In this document: piece by piece, positions 7,920 through 16,623 of the stretch
Layout: every line of letters starts with the position of its first letter
How positions within the stretch are numbered: position 1 is the first letter of the stretch
Origin: Lentisphaeria bacterium
GTDB taxonomy: Bacteria > Verrucomicrobiota > Lentisphaeria > Victivallales > UBA1829
Direction of reading: 5' to 3'
Length of the DNA stretch: 58,149 bases
NCBI GenBank assembly: GCA_017455665.1
Contig: JAFSZN010000004.1
Span: forward strand, 1 to 58,149
Position numbers and translations under genes: made by a program
The notes under the pieces: model-generated
Told to the model about the DNA's origin: nothing
What the model saw: only the letters and a program-made list of their open reading frames with translations
The model's database searches: none

Positions 7920-9068
7920 ATGGCACAGGAATCGTGCAGCAGTTCAGTCGGGATCGTACAGCCGTCCGACTATCTTTTCGAGGAAGAACTCCCCCTCGAC
8001 TGCGGACGCAGCCTGAAAGGCGTCGTGATCCGCTACGAGACCTACGGCAAACTCTCCCCCGAGGCGGACAACGCCGTCCTGGTCGAACACGCCCTTTCCG
8101 GCGACGCGCACCTGGCGGGGTATCATTCCCCCGAGGACAAAAAGCCCGGCTGGTGGGACGACATGGTCGGCCCCGGCAAGCCGTTCGACACCAATAAACT
8201 CTTCATCGTCTGCTCCAACATCATCGGCGGGTGTTCCGGTTCGACCGGCCCCCGCAGCATCGACCCGGACACCGGACGCCGCTACGACATGGATTTCCCG
8301 ATCATCACGATCGCGGACATGGTGCGCGCGCAGGAACGCCTGATGCGCCATCTCGGGATCAAAAAATGGTTTTGCGTGGCGGGCGGCTCCATGGGCGGCA
8401 TGCTGGCGCTCCAGTGGGGCGTCTCGTATCCCGAGGCGGTGAACGGCACGATCGCCATCGCCACCACGGCGCGCGTGTCCTCCCAGGGCATCTCGTTCAA
8501 CTGGGTCAGCCGCGAGGCGATCATGAACGACCAGCACTGGCTCGACGGCAACTACGAGGAGCAGCCCCAGCGCGGGCTGGCGACGGCGCGCATGCTCGCG
8601 CACATCACCTACCTGAGCGACGAGTCCATGAACCACAAGTTCGGGCGTGCACTTCAGAAATCGCCCGCGTCCAACTACGAGTTCGCGTTCTCGAAGGACT
8701 TCCGCATCGAAAGCTACCTGGCGCACCAGGGCTCGAAGTTCGTGGAGCGCTTCGACGCCAATTCCTACCTGTACATCACGCGTGCGATCGACTATTTCGA
8801 CCTCTCCGACTGCGCCGACGGCAACCTCGCCGGCGCGCTGAAGAGGGTCGAGACGCCGTTCCTCATCGTGTCCTTCTCCAGCGACTGGCTCTTCCCCGCC
8901 TACCAGTCCAAGGAGCTCGTCCGCGCGCTGCTCGACAACGGCAACGACGTGACCTACTGCAACATCCAGTCGTCGTACGGGCACGACGCGTTTCTGCTGG
9001 AGACGGAGTCGCTCGGTTCGCTGATCTCCAGCTACCTGACCAATCTGCCGTGGGAGCCGCCGGAATGA
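7920..9068 (+). CDS. metX: Homoserine O-acetyltransferase
   Basis: Acylates homoserine in methionine synthesis; an alpha/beta hydrolase fold. The 382 residues contain the family oxyanion region GGCSGSTGP, nucleophile Ser in CVAGGSMGGMLAL (about 155), Asp in VSFSSDWLFP and His in SYGHDAFLLE near the end. The ATG at 7920 has GGGAG about six bases upstream; translation from further upstream would overlap the terminator. Its stop overlaps the metW start (ATGA, 9065-9068), the arrangement seen in many proteobacteria. Whether the acyl donor is acetyl- or succinyl-CoA cannot be decided here. Confidence 0.94.
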   Translation: MAQESCSSSVGIVQPSDYLFEEELPLDCGRSLKGVVIRYETYGKLSPEADNAVLVEHALSGDAHLAGYHSPEDKKPGWWDDMVGPGKPFDTNKLFIVCSNIIGGCSGSTGPRSIDPDTGRRYDMDFPIITIADMVRAQERLMRHLGIKKWFCVAGGSMGGMLALQWGVSYPEAVNGTIAIATTARVSSQGISFNWVSREAIMNDQHWLDGNYEEQPQRGLATARMLAHITYLSDESMNHKFGRALQKSPASNYEFAFSKDFRIESYLAHQGSKFVERFDANSYLYITRAIDYFDLSDCADGNLAGALKRVETPFLIVSFSSDWLFPAYQSKELVRALLDNGNDVTYCNIQSSYGHDAFLLETESLGSLISSYLTNLPWEPPE

Positions 9069-9691
9069 ACGTGAAATTCAACAACAACGAAATCCAGCTC
9101 CAGCGTTCCGACCTCGCCGCCATCCGCGACATGATCCCGGAAGGCGCGCACATCCTGGACCTCGGCTGCGGATCCGGGCGGCTCCTGTACGCCCTGAAGA
9201 CGCTCAAGCACGCGAAGGTCATGGGCGTGGAGAATGACCAGCAGAAGATCCTCGAATGCGCCGCGCGCGGCATCCCGGTCATCCATGCCAGCCTCGACGC
9301 CGCCCTGACCGATTTCCGCGACAGCTCCTACGACTACGTGATCCTGAGCCGAACGATCCAGTCCGTGCAGCGCCCGGACATCATCCTGAACGAGATGCTC
9401 CGCATCGGCAACCGCGGCATCGTGTCCTACATGAACTTCGGGCACATCAACGCCCGCATCCAGATGCTCTTCGGGCACATGCCGGTGAACCGCAACCTGC
9501 CTCTGCCGTGGTACAACACCCCGACGATCCGCCCCGGCACGGCATCGGACTTCAAGGACCTCTGCAAGACGCTCGACATCAAGATCTGCCGCGAGATCCC
9601 GCTGACCAACGAGGGCGACTATCTGCGCCGTCTCGCCGTGCTCTGGCCCAACCTTTTCGCTTCCAACAGCATTTTCGTCATATCCAAGTGA
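9065..9691 (+). CDS. metW: MetW-family protein (methionine biosynthesis)
   Basis: A 208-residue methyltransferase-fold protein that accompanies MetX in methionine synthesis in many proteobacteria. It has an SAM-type glycine motif ILDLGCGSGRLLYAL, an acidic loop VMGVENDQ, and the MetW-typical segments VILSRTIQSVQRP and PLPWYNTPTIRP. The start codon overlaps the metX stop (ATGA), which implies translational coupling. The catalytic role of MetW is not clear from family knowledge; activation of MetX acyltransferase has been proposed. prmA follows after 10 bases. Confidence 0.92.
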   Translation: MNVKFNNNEIQLQRSDLAAIRDMIPEGAHILDLGCGSGRLLYALKTLKHAKVMGVENDQQKILECAARGIPVIHASLDAALTDFRDSSYDYVILSRTIQSVQRPDIILNEMLRIGNRGIVSYMNFGHINARIQMLFGHMPVNRNLPLPWYNTPTIRPGTASDFKDLCKTLDIKICREIPLTNEGDYLRRLAVLWPNLFASNSIFVISK

Positions 9692-9701
9692 GGACGCCAC
9701 C

Positions 9702-10607
9702 ATGAATCCCGCACCCGTCATCTACTGCGTTACGGTCGAAGATACCTCGGACAACCCGGAGGGCGCCGCCGAGCTCTTCAACGCGCTCGAACTCGATTTC
9801 AGCTCCTGGCGCGACGAGGAGACCAAGCACGTCCGCCACACCGTGTACTGCGCCGGCGAGGCGGAGGCCGCCGCGTTCTGCGAACGCCTGAAGTCCGAGC
9901 TCATCCCCATGTGGCGCGAGTTCGGCGTGGTGCTGGAGGACCCGCGCACGGCGGAGATCAAGAAGGAAGACTGGGCGGAATCCTGGAAGATCCACTTCAA
10001 AACCATGGTCATCTCCCCGCGCATCGTGGTGCGTCCCTCCTGGGAAAAATACACGCCCGAACCCGGCCAGCACGTCATCGTGCTCGACCCCGGCATGAGC
10101 TTCGGCACGGGCCAGCACGCCACCACGAAATCCTGCATCGCCGCCATCGACCGTTTCGCGGCGGAATTCCCCGCCGGACGGACGCCGTCCTTCCTGGACG
10201 CTGGCTGCGGCTCAGGCATCCTCGCCATCGCGGCGCACGCGCTCGGCTGCGCCCCGGTCGACGCGTTCGACATCGACCCGGATGTGATCCCGATCGCCCG
10301 CGAGAACGCGCAGATCAACGGCGTACCGGACTCCGAGCTCGCGCTGAGCGTTTCCTCCCTGCTCGATTTCAAGCCGGGCAGGACCTATGACATCGTGGCG
10401 GCGAACATCCTCTCCACCGCGCTCATCGAAGGCCGCGAGCACCTCGTTTCGCTGGTCAGGCCCGGCGGAATCCTGATCCTCGCGGGCATTCTCACTACGG
10501 AATACCCCACTGTTCGCGACGCCTTCGCCGCCCTCGGCTGCGTCGAACTCGGCAACTCCACGGAACGCGAATGGACCGGCGGAAGTTTCCGCGTGCCCGC
10601 GTCCTGA
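9702..10607 (+). CDS. prmA: Ribosomal protein L11 methyltransferase
   Basis: SAM-dependent methyltransferase that modifies ribosomal protein uL11. The 301 residues have an N-terminal substrate-recognition domain (about 1-95) and a Rossmann domain with the family hallmark LDPGMSFGTGQHATT, motif I FLDAGCGSGILAIAA, acidic VDAFDIDP and the catalytic-loop variant IVAANILSTALIE. This matches PrmA in length and order. A Shine-Dalgarno GAGGA lies before the ATG. It is the third gene of a metX-metW-prmA unit, and the membrane glycosyltransferase-like gene begins 16 bases later. Confidence 0.93.
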   Translation: MNPAPVIYCVTVEDTSDNPEGAAELFNALELDFSSWRDEETKHVRHTVYCAGEAEAAAFCERLKSELIPMWREFGVVLEDPRTAEIKKEDWAESWKIHFKTMVISPRIVVRPSWEKYTPEPGQHVIVLDPGMSFGTGQHATTKSCIAAIDRFAAEFPAGRTPSFLDAGCGSGILAIAAHALGCAPVDAFDIDPDVIPIARENAQINGVPDSELALSVSSLLDFKPGRTYDIVAANILSTALIEGREHLVSLVRPGGILILAGILTTEYPTVRDAFAALGCVELGNSTEREWTGGSFRVPAS

Positions 10608-10623
10608 TCTCTCTTTCCGCGCC

Positions 10624-13596
10624 ATGAACCGGGGTATCGCAGAGGACGGGCGGACGGAACCGGAGCGGGACGGCGTTCCCGTGTCCGCAGATGTTTCCGC
10701 ATCCGCGCCCGGCGAAGCGTCCGTGTCCATGCCGTCTTCCGCGCGGCGCAAGATCTCCCTCATCCTTTTCTTCACCGCGCTCGTTTTCTGCGCGTGGTTC
10801 TTCCATGTCGGGCACGTGAACCAGATCGCGCGCTTCGACGCGGTCTCCGCCTTCTTCGAGAACACCGGCGACGACGCGCACACGTTCCGCATCGACCGCT
10901 ATCTGTACTCCGAGGGACGGCAGATGAACACCTCCGACTGGTCGGAGTACGGCGGGCATTACTACTCGAACAAATCGCCCGGCACGACCTGGTTCGGCGT
11001 GGCGCTGCTCGCGCCGGTCTATCCGCTCGAACGCCGCATCTGCCCGGACGGCGACGGCATTTCCCCGCGCGCGGAGATCTTCAACGCGTGGTATCTGAAC
11101 TTCATGCTGGGCGTGCTGCCGACGGCGTTTTCCGTGCTGGCTCTCGTCGGGATCCTGCTGAAACTCGGCGCGAGCGAGGCGCGGGCGTATCCCGGCGCGC
11201 TGCTGATCGTGCTCGGCACGGCAGTGTTCCCGTTCGCCACCACCATGATGGCGCACTCCACCGTGGCGGCGTGCCTGGTGTTCAGCCTGTGGTCGTACCT
11301 GCGCGGCGGGAAATGGTCTCTCTTCGCGAGCGGGGCGTGGTTCGGCGCGGCGGTCCTGTTCGATTATTCCGCCGGGCTGCTCCTGCCGCTGGCGCTGGTC
11401 GGTGTCGCGTGGCGTGACAAAGCCCGCGTCTGGCAGTTCGCCGCGGGCGGCATCCCGTTCGCCGTGCTCTACTGCGTCTATAACGCGATGTGCTTCGGCG
11501 GACCGTTCTCGTTCGCCGCGCAGTACATCAATCCGGTCTACCGCACCGAGGGCGACGCCGCGGGCGGTCTGCTCGCCCTGCCGAACGCCTGGCTGATCCT
11601 GGAACTCCTCTTCGGCGCGCGGCGCGGCGTGCTGATCTCATCGCCGTTTTTCTTCTTCGCCATCCCGGGGTTCGTTTTCCTCTGGAAACAGGGCGGCATA
11701 AAGCGCGGCGTGGCGCTGCTGTCCGCGCTGTCGTTCGCGGCGCTCCTGCTGATGAACGCGTCGTTCAACGGCTGGCATTCGGGCGCGAGCTTCACGGCGC
11801 GCTACATCGTCCCGGTGTTCCCGCTGATCGGGATCCTGGCGGTCATGGCTCCGCTGAAACCGGGCTGGCGCCGCTGGCTGTTCATCCTGCTGGCGGCGGT
11901 CTCCCTGCTGAACATGTTCGCCGTGGCGGCGTACACCGTGACGCCGCCGGAAAATGATCCGTCGCCGATCTATATCACCTCTTACCGGCATCTGTTCGAC
12001 AACGCCCCGCCGACAATCCTGATGGCGCAGCTGGGGCTTCAGGCGCTGCGCCCGGACGCCGCCGAACTGCGCGACGCCGCGCGATTCACGATCGGAAGCC
12101 TCGCCGGGCTCTCCTACGGCGCGTCGCGGGCGGTGATCTTCCTCGCCGGACTTGCCGCATGGGCATTGACCATAACGATTCTTTTTAACTCTGCCCCGAA
12201 GTGTAACCCGGCGGACAGGATCTCCACGGAGGCAATGCTGGGCTTCGCTCCGATAGAGAGGATCGACATCCGTTCTTTTCTGTTCAAGCGCCAGGTCGGA
12301 CTGTGGGGCGTGCTTGCGTGCTGTGCCGCGGCGGCCGCGCTGCTTCTGCCGGGAGACATCCCGTTCACGTACGGGGCCGAGCTTCAGGTCCATAAGACGG
12401 CGCTTGACGCGGTCGAGGCGCACACGTTCGCGAATCCGTTCGGCAAATGGGGGCTTTCGGCGCTGTGTTACCAGATGCTCTACCTCATCACGAAGGACAT
12501 CGTTTTCCTCGCGTTTCTGAAGACCGCGCTGTCGCTCGCCGCGTGTTTCCTGCTGCTGAACGACGCCGCGAAACGCGCCAAGCTGTCCGCGCCGCTCCTC
12601 TTCCTGTTCGCCGCCGCGTCGCCGTATCTTCTGCTCGCGCACAGATCCCTGCGCGGGGATTCCCTGCTGCTTTCGGCGGGCGCGTTCGTGCTGTATGCGC
12701 TGGTCCGCCTCGCGGAAAAGGACGGCGGATCCCCCTGGAAACGCGTCGTGCTCCTGCTCGTTTCGCTCCTGGTGTTCGGGCTGCTCTGGCTCCGGACGCC
12801 CGCCGGACAGATCCCGCTTCGGGGACCGTTCGCCGTGCTTCAGACCACGTTCGGCGGATTTGCCGGGGTATTCCACCCCGAGCTGAGCAATATCGACCGC
12901 GACGCGAGCGCGTTTCTTGCGTTCATGACCGTGATTTCGGTCGTGTTCATGGGCGCTCTGCTCCTGACCGGAACCGTGCTCGTGTTCGTCCGGCGCGACC
13001 GTGCCGGGATCGTCTCCTGCGTGCTGGTCCTGCTCGCCTCGCTCGCGTTCCTCGCGTTCAAAAAGCCGTACCACCCGTTCCATTCTCTCTCCGCCGCGCC
13101 GTTCGCCGCGTACCTGGAAACGACGGGCGCGTCGTGGTTCCTGACGGGACGGCCCGCGCGCGCCGCGAAGGTCGTGCTCGGCGTGTACTTCGCGCTATGC
13201 CTCTGCGGATGGCTGGTGTTCCTCGGCGTGGTCCACCGCGACGCCGGAAACCGCGCGGAGACGTTCGGCGTGACGCTGACCGAACAGCAGGCGGGCGCGG
13301 TCCGCATCAATTCCGAGCTCCGCCGTTACGCGCCCGGCCCGATCGCGATCTCTGCCCGCAACGACGCCGAACGGCGCATCGGGCAAAGCGTCGGCTGGTT
13401 CGCCGCGCTCGACCGTCTCCGCGCCCCATACATCCAGCTGCCGAACGCCGATCCCGCGCCCGGATTCTTCGTCGGCTACCGCGACGGCACGCGCGCGCCG
13501 ACCGGATATCTGCGGATTCTGACCCGGTTCCGGGACGACGGGACGAAGCTCGGCAAGCTGCCGAAAGTCCCCGCCGACGCGACGCCCGCCGACTGA
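10624..13596 (+). CDS. Large polytopic membrane protein, GT-C glycosyltransferase-like
   Basis: A 990-residue inner-membrane protein with many hydrophobic helices. The N-terminal 40 residues are hydrophilic. The first half has the pattern of ArnT/PMT-like GT-C transferases: a first periplasmic loop rich in acidic and aromatic residues (RIDRYLYSEGRQMNTSDW, then GGHYYSNKSPGTTWFG) followed by repeated helices. A linker near 515-560 lacks strong helices, and a second helical half follows (560-930) with another loop starting DIPFTYGAELQVHK and ending in a hydrophilic tail. It could be one long transferase or a fusion of two membrane modules. Donor and acceptor are unknown; polyprenyl-phosphate sugars would be usual (inference). 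Close spacing suggests read-through from prmA. Confidence 0.65.
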   Translation: MNRGIAEDGRTEPERDGVPVSADVSASAPGEASVSMPSSARRKISLILFFTALVFCAWFFHVGHVNQIARFDAVSAFFENTGDDAHTFRIDRYLYSEGRQMNTSDWSEYGGHYYSNKSPGTTWFGVALLAPVYPLERRICPDGDGISPRAEIFNAWYLNFMLGVLPTAFSVLALVGILLKLGASEARAYPGALLIVLGTAVFPFATTMMAHSTVAACLVFSLWSYLRGGKWSLFASGAWFGAAVLFDYSAGLLLPLALVGVAWRDKARVWQFAAGGIPFAVLYCVYNAMCFGGPFSFAAQYINPVYRTEGDAAGGLLALPNAWLILELLFGARRGVLISSPFFFFAIPGFVFLWKQGGIKRGVALLSALSFAALLLMNASFNGWHSGASFTARYIVPVFPLIGILAVMAPLKPGWRRWLFILLAAVSLLNMFAVAAYTVTPPENDPSPIYITSYRHLFDNAPPTILMAQLGLQALRPDAAELRDAARFTIGSLAGLSYGASRAVIFLAGLAAWALTITILFNSAPKCNPADRISTEAMLGFAPIERIDIRSFLFKRQVGLWGVLACCAAAAALLLPGDIPFTYGAELQVHKTALDAVEAHTFANPFGKWGLSALCYQMLYLITKDIVFLAFLKTALSLAACFLLLNDAAKRAKLSAPLLFLFAAASPYLLLAHRSLRGDSLLLSAGAFVLYALVRLAEKDGGSPWKRVVLLLVSLLVFGLLWLRTPAGQIPLRGPFAVLQTTFGGFAGVFHPELSNIDRDASAFLAFMTVISVVFMGALLLTGTVLVFVRRDRAGIVSCVLVLLASLAFLAFKKPYHPFHSLSAAPFAAYLETTGASWFLTGRPARAAKVVLGVYFALCLCGWLVFLGVVHRDAGNRAETFGVTLTEQQAGAVRINSELRRYAPGPIAISARNDAERRIGQSVGWFAALDRLRAPYIQLPNADPAPGFFVGYRDGTRAPTGYLRILTRFRDDGTKLGKLPKVPADATPAD

Positions 13597-13655
13597 CGCA
13601 CCGCCGGGAAACGCCACCTATATGGAAAAAAGTACGCTCTTTTTTCCGAAAACGC

Positions 13656-13683
13656 TTGAAAATTAGGCGGCGGGATGTAAATT
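13656..13683 (+). promoter_or_regulatory. Promoter for tatA-tatC-polyferredoxin
   Basis: TTGAAA (13656-13661), 16-base spacer, TAAATT (13678-13683) with TG one base upstream of the -10. It starts the 97-base leader of tatA. Confidence 0.55.
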
Positions 13684-13779
13684 AAGAGAAACGCGGACGC
13701 GCGCGGCTCCGCTTCATGCCGGGTTCCGCCGCATCCGTACTCAAATCCGTTCAACTTTTTTGCTTTTTGGAGGCATCTT

Positions 13780-14031
13780 ATGCATTTGGGACCCATGGAA
13801 ATCGCGCTGATCATCGTCGTACTGGTTCTGCTTTTCGGCGCCAGAAAGATCCCGGAACTCGCGCGTTCCCTCGGCCGCGCCTCCCAGGAATACAAGAAGG
13901 CGAAGGAGGATTTCCTCAAAGAGGTGAACCAGCCCGCCGAGGACGTGAAGGACGCCGTCGAGGATAAGTCCGCCCCGGCGGTCGCCGCCGCCGAAAAGGA
14001 CGGCAAAGACTCCGGTTCCGCGCAGTCCTGA
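13780..14031 (+). CDS. tatA: Sec-independent (Tat) translocase subunit TatA/E
   Basis: Pore-forming subunit of the twin-arginine translocase. The 83 residues show a short N-terminal membrane helix (MEIALIIVVLVLLFGA), the FGARKIPELARSLG hinge and amphipathic helix, and a charged, Ala/Lys-rich tail. This is the standard TatA/TatE layout. GGAGG sits six bases before the ATG. No separate tatB is present, so this is a minimal TatA-TatC system and TatA is probably bifunctional, as in many bacteria. Confidence 0.94.
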   Translation: MHLGPMEIALIIVVLVLLFGARKIPELARSLGRASQEYKKAKEDFLKEVNQPAEDVKDAVEDKSAPAVAAAEKDGKDSGSAQS

Positions 14032-14075
14032 CGCGTCCGGACGCGTCTCCATTCACGCGGGAAGGAAGCCGGAAG

Positions 14076-14831
14076 ATGGCGGAACCCGAAGGACCCGAAG
14101 TCCAGAGCGGCGTTCTGGAGCATATCGACGCCCTGCGCCTGACGCTCCTGAAGACCGTCGTGACGTATGTCGTGTTCTGCATCCCGTGCTGGTTCCTGTC
14201 CGAGTTCCTCCTGAACTATCTCCTGGCGCACGCGGTCCCCGAGGGGTTCACCATCCACTATTTCACGCTGCTGGAACCCTTCTTCGCCCGGATCAAGCTC
14301 ATGCTGACCGTGGCGGCGATGATGTCCCTGCCGTTCACGCTGTACTACATCTGGCAGTTCGTCGCGCCCGCCCTGCACGACAACGAGAAGAAGTTCATCC
14401 GTCCGCTCGTCGCGTCGTCGTTCCTGCTCGCCTGCGCGGGCACGGCGGCGGCGTATTTCTTCCTGATGCCGTGCGTGATCGCGTTTTCCCTGTCGTTCTC
14501 CGGGCCGAACATGGACGCCGTGATCGGGGTGGAAAGCTTCATCTCGATGCTGCTGATCCTGGTCATCGCGGGCGCGCTGCTCTTCCAGTTCCCGGTGGTG
14601 CTCTTCACGCTCCTCACGCTCGGCGTCATCGACGTGGAGTCCATGCGCAAACGCCGTCCCGCCGTGATCGTCGGCATCCTGATCCTGGCGGGATTCCTGA
14701 CCCCGCCCGACGTGGTGAGCCAGGTCGCGCTCGCGCTCCCCGCCTGGCTCTTCTACGAGCTCAGCATCCTGATCTTTTCGCATTACAAGAAGCCGGACCG
14801 CTCCGGCGCCGAAGCCAAACACGAGGCATGA
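14076..14831 (+). CDS. tatC: Sec-independent (Tat) translocase subunit TatC
   Basis: Receptor subunit of the twin-arginine translocase, six membrane helices. The 251 residues show the N-terminal motif LEHIDALRLTLLKTVV, the first periplasmic loop with FTIHYFTLLEPFFARIK, and the second cytoplasmic loop PFTLYYIWQFVAPALHDNEKK. The usual Glu of the HLxELR motif is Ala here (HIDALR), whereas the loop glutamate (DNEKK) is kept. Both positions are known signal-peptide contacts in E. coli TatC, so the first is a notable substitution. AAGGAAG stands seven bases before the ATG. The polyferredoxin follows after 4 bases. Confidence 0.94.
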   Translation: MAEPEGPEVQSGVLEHIDALRLTLLKTVVTYVVFCIPCWFLSEFLLNYLLAHAVPEGFTIHYFTLLEPFFARIKLMLTVAAMMSLPFTLYYIWQFVAPALHDNEKKFIRPLVASSFLLACAGTAAAYFFLMPCVIAFSLSFSGPNMDAVIGVESFISMLLILVIAGALLFQFPVVLFTLLTLGVIDVESMRKRRPAVIVGILILAGFLTPPDVVSQVALALPAWLFYELSILIFSHYKKPDRSGAEAKHEA

Positions 14832-14835
14832 CACC

Positions 14836-16599
14836 ATGAAGCAGAAACACCTGAAATATGTCCGCATCGCCGCCGCAGCCGTAATGTTCGTCCTGTTCGC
14901 CGCGGTCGCCGTCGGGTTCCGCCCGCTTGACGCGATCCTCGTCACGCAGTTCGGGCCGGGACTCCTGCGCCTGACGTCCGGGTTGTTCCTCGGCACGCTC
15001 GCCGCCGTCGTGCTCATCGCGGCCGCTACGCTCCTTTTCGGGCGCATCTACTGTTCCGTGCTGTGCCCGCTCGGCATCCTCCAGGACGGCATCGCGTTCC
15101 TCACGCACTGGAAGAAATGGAAGGCGAACCGCTACAGTTTCGTCGACACGCGTCCGGTGAAATACGGCGTGTTCCTCGCGGTCGTCGTGCTCGCGCTCGC
15201 GGGCGTGATGCTGCCGCTGATCGCGCTTCTGCCGTCGTCCAATTTCTTCACGATCGTCTCGAACGTGTTTCTGCGGATTTTCAGCTCGGCCGACCCGGAA
15301 ATGGCGGGCGCTCCGGCGGGCGTCGTCCAGCACCATTTCCCCGCGGGATATTTCTCCGTGAACCCGCCCGCGGCGGCGTTTTTCTTCTCGCTCGGCGTCT
15401 TCCTCGTCGTGGCGGCGCTCGCGGCGTGGCGCGGCAGGATTTACTGCAATACGCTGTGCCCGGTCGGCGCGGTGCTGTCCCTGCTGGGACGCGCCCCGCT
15501 GTGGCGGATTACGCTGTCGCAGGACATGTGCGTGTGCTGCGGGATGTGCGAGGCCGCGTGCAAGGGCGGCGCGATCAACGCGAAAAAGAAAAGCGTACTC
15601 GCCGAAAACTGTGTCCTGTGCTTCAATTGCATCGGGGCGTGCAAACGCGGCGGGGTGAAGCTGGAATTCCGCCCGAAGGACGCGCCGAAGTTCAGTTTGT
15701 CACGGCGGCATTTCATCGGCGCGGCGGGTGGTGTCGTGGCGGGCGCGGGAGCCGTCCTGATCGCCCGCAGGCTCGAAAAATCCCTGCCGCCCAAACCGTC
15801 GCGCGAACCCGCCATGCCGCCCGGCGCGGGCAATGCCAGGCACTTTCACGAGAAGTGCGTGGGCTGCGGCGTCTGCATCCGCGAATGCGAGGGCCGCGTG
15901 CTCGCGCCGTCCGTTTCACAGTACGGATTGAGCGGATTCATGCAGCCCGTGCTGGATTATTCGCGCGGGTCGTGCGTCTACACGTGCAATCACTGCTCGA
16001 ACGTGTGTCCGGCGGGCGCGCTCCTGCCGCTCACGCTCGAGGTCAAGCAGACTACGCGCATCGGTCTGGCGTCCGTGGATGCGAATGCGTGCGTGGGGTG
16101 CGGCATCTGCGCCTCGAAATGCCCCGCGCACGCGATCACCGTGACTCAGCAGAACGGAAAGAGACTGGCGTCCGTGAGCCCGGACTACTGCATCGGCTGC
16201 GGCGTATGCGAAGACGTCTGCCCGCTGCCGGATGCTCCCGCGATCACCGTTTCGGGCGTTTCCGAACAGATCCGCGTGAAGGCTCCCGAAGTTCGGAACG
16301 AACCCGAAAATGCCGAACAGGATCCTGAAAACGGGCAGAACCCCGACGTTGAACAGAAAGCCGACGGCGTACAGTCCGCCGAAAACGAACAGAGTTCCGC
16401 TGCCTCGTCCAAGCCGGTCGCCGTACCGGTCCCCGAACTCTGCGTGGGCTGCGGCCTCTGCTCCGAGGAATGCCCCGTTTCCGCGATCACCATGGTCGAC
16501 GGACTCCCGAGTGTGAACGCGGATGCGTGCGTGGGCTGCGGACTCTGCTCGGAGGCGTGTCCCGCGCCGGACGGACCCGCGATCGTGGTTCAAGGATAA
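14836..16599 (+). CDS. Membrane polyferredoxin with internal twin-arginine motif (NapH/NapG-like fusion)
   Basis: A 587-residue iron-sulfur electron-transfer protein. Residues 1-240 form a NapH/NosR-like membrane domain with two CxxxCP motifs (YCSVLCPLGILQD, YCNTLCPVGAVLS). Two 4Fe-4S quartets follow (CVCCGMCEAAC, CVLCFNCIGAC). At 289-295 comes SRRHFIG and a hydrophobic stretch AAGGVVAGAGAVLIA, an internal Tat-type signal/anchor. Six more cysteine clusters follow, mostly CxxCxxCxxxCP, with an acidic Glu/Asn/Gln-rich linker (about 480-530) before the last two. I infer a multi-span Sec-inserted N-terminus and a Tat-exported ferredoxin tail, encoded next to tatAC. Redox partners are not in the window, so its pathway is unknown. 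Confidence 0.85.
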   Translation: MKQKHLKYVRIAAAAVMFVLFAAVAVGFRPLDAILVTQFGPGLLRLTSGLFLGTLAAVVLIAAATLLFGRIYCSVLCPLGILQDGIAFLTHWKKWKANRYSFVDTRPVKYGVFLAVVVLALAGVMLPLIALLPSSNFFTIVSNVFLRIFSSADPEMAGAPAGVVQHHFPAGYFSVNPPAAAFFFSLGVFLVVAALAAWRGRIYCNTLCPVGAVLSLLGRAPLWRITLSQDMCVCCGMCEAACKGGAINAKKKSVLAENCVLCFNCIGACKRGGVKLEFRPKDAPKFSLSRRHFIGAAGGVVAGAGAVLIARRLEKSLPPKPSREPAMPPGAGNARHFHEKCVGCGVCIRECEGRVLAPSVSQYGLSGFMQPVLDYSRGSCVYTCNHCSNVCPAGALLPLTLEVKQTTRIGLASVDANACVGCGICASKCPAHAITVTQQNGKRLASVSPDYCIGCGVCEDVCPLPDAPAITVSGVSEQIRVKAPEVRNEPENAEQDPENGQNPDVEQKADGVQSAENEQSSAASSKPVAVPVPELCVGCGLCSEECPVSAITMVDGLPSVNADACVGCGLCSEACPAPDGPAIVVQG

Positions 16600-16623
16600 T
16601 CAGGCTGGATTCCGCTTACCTTT

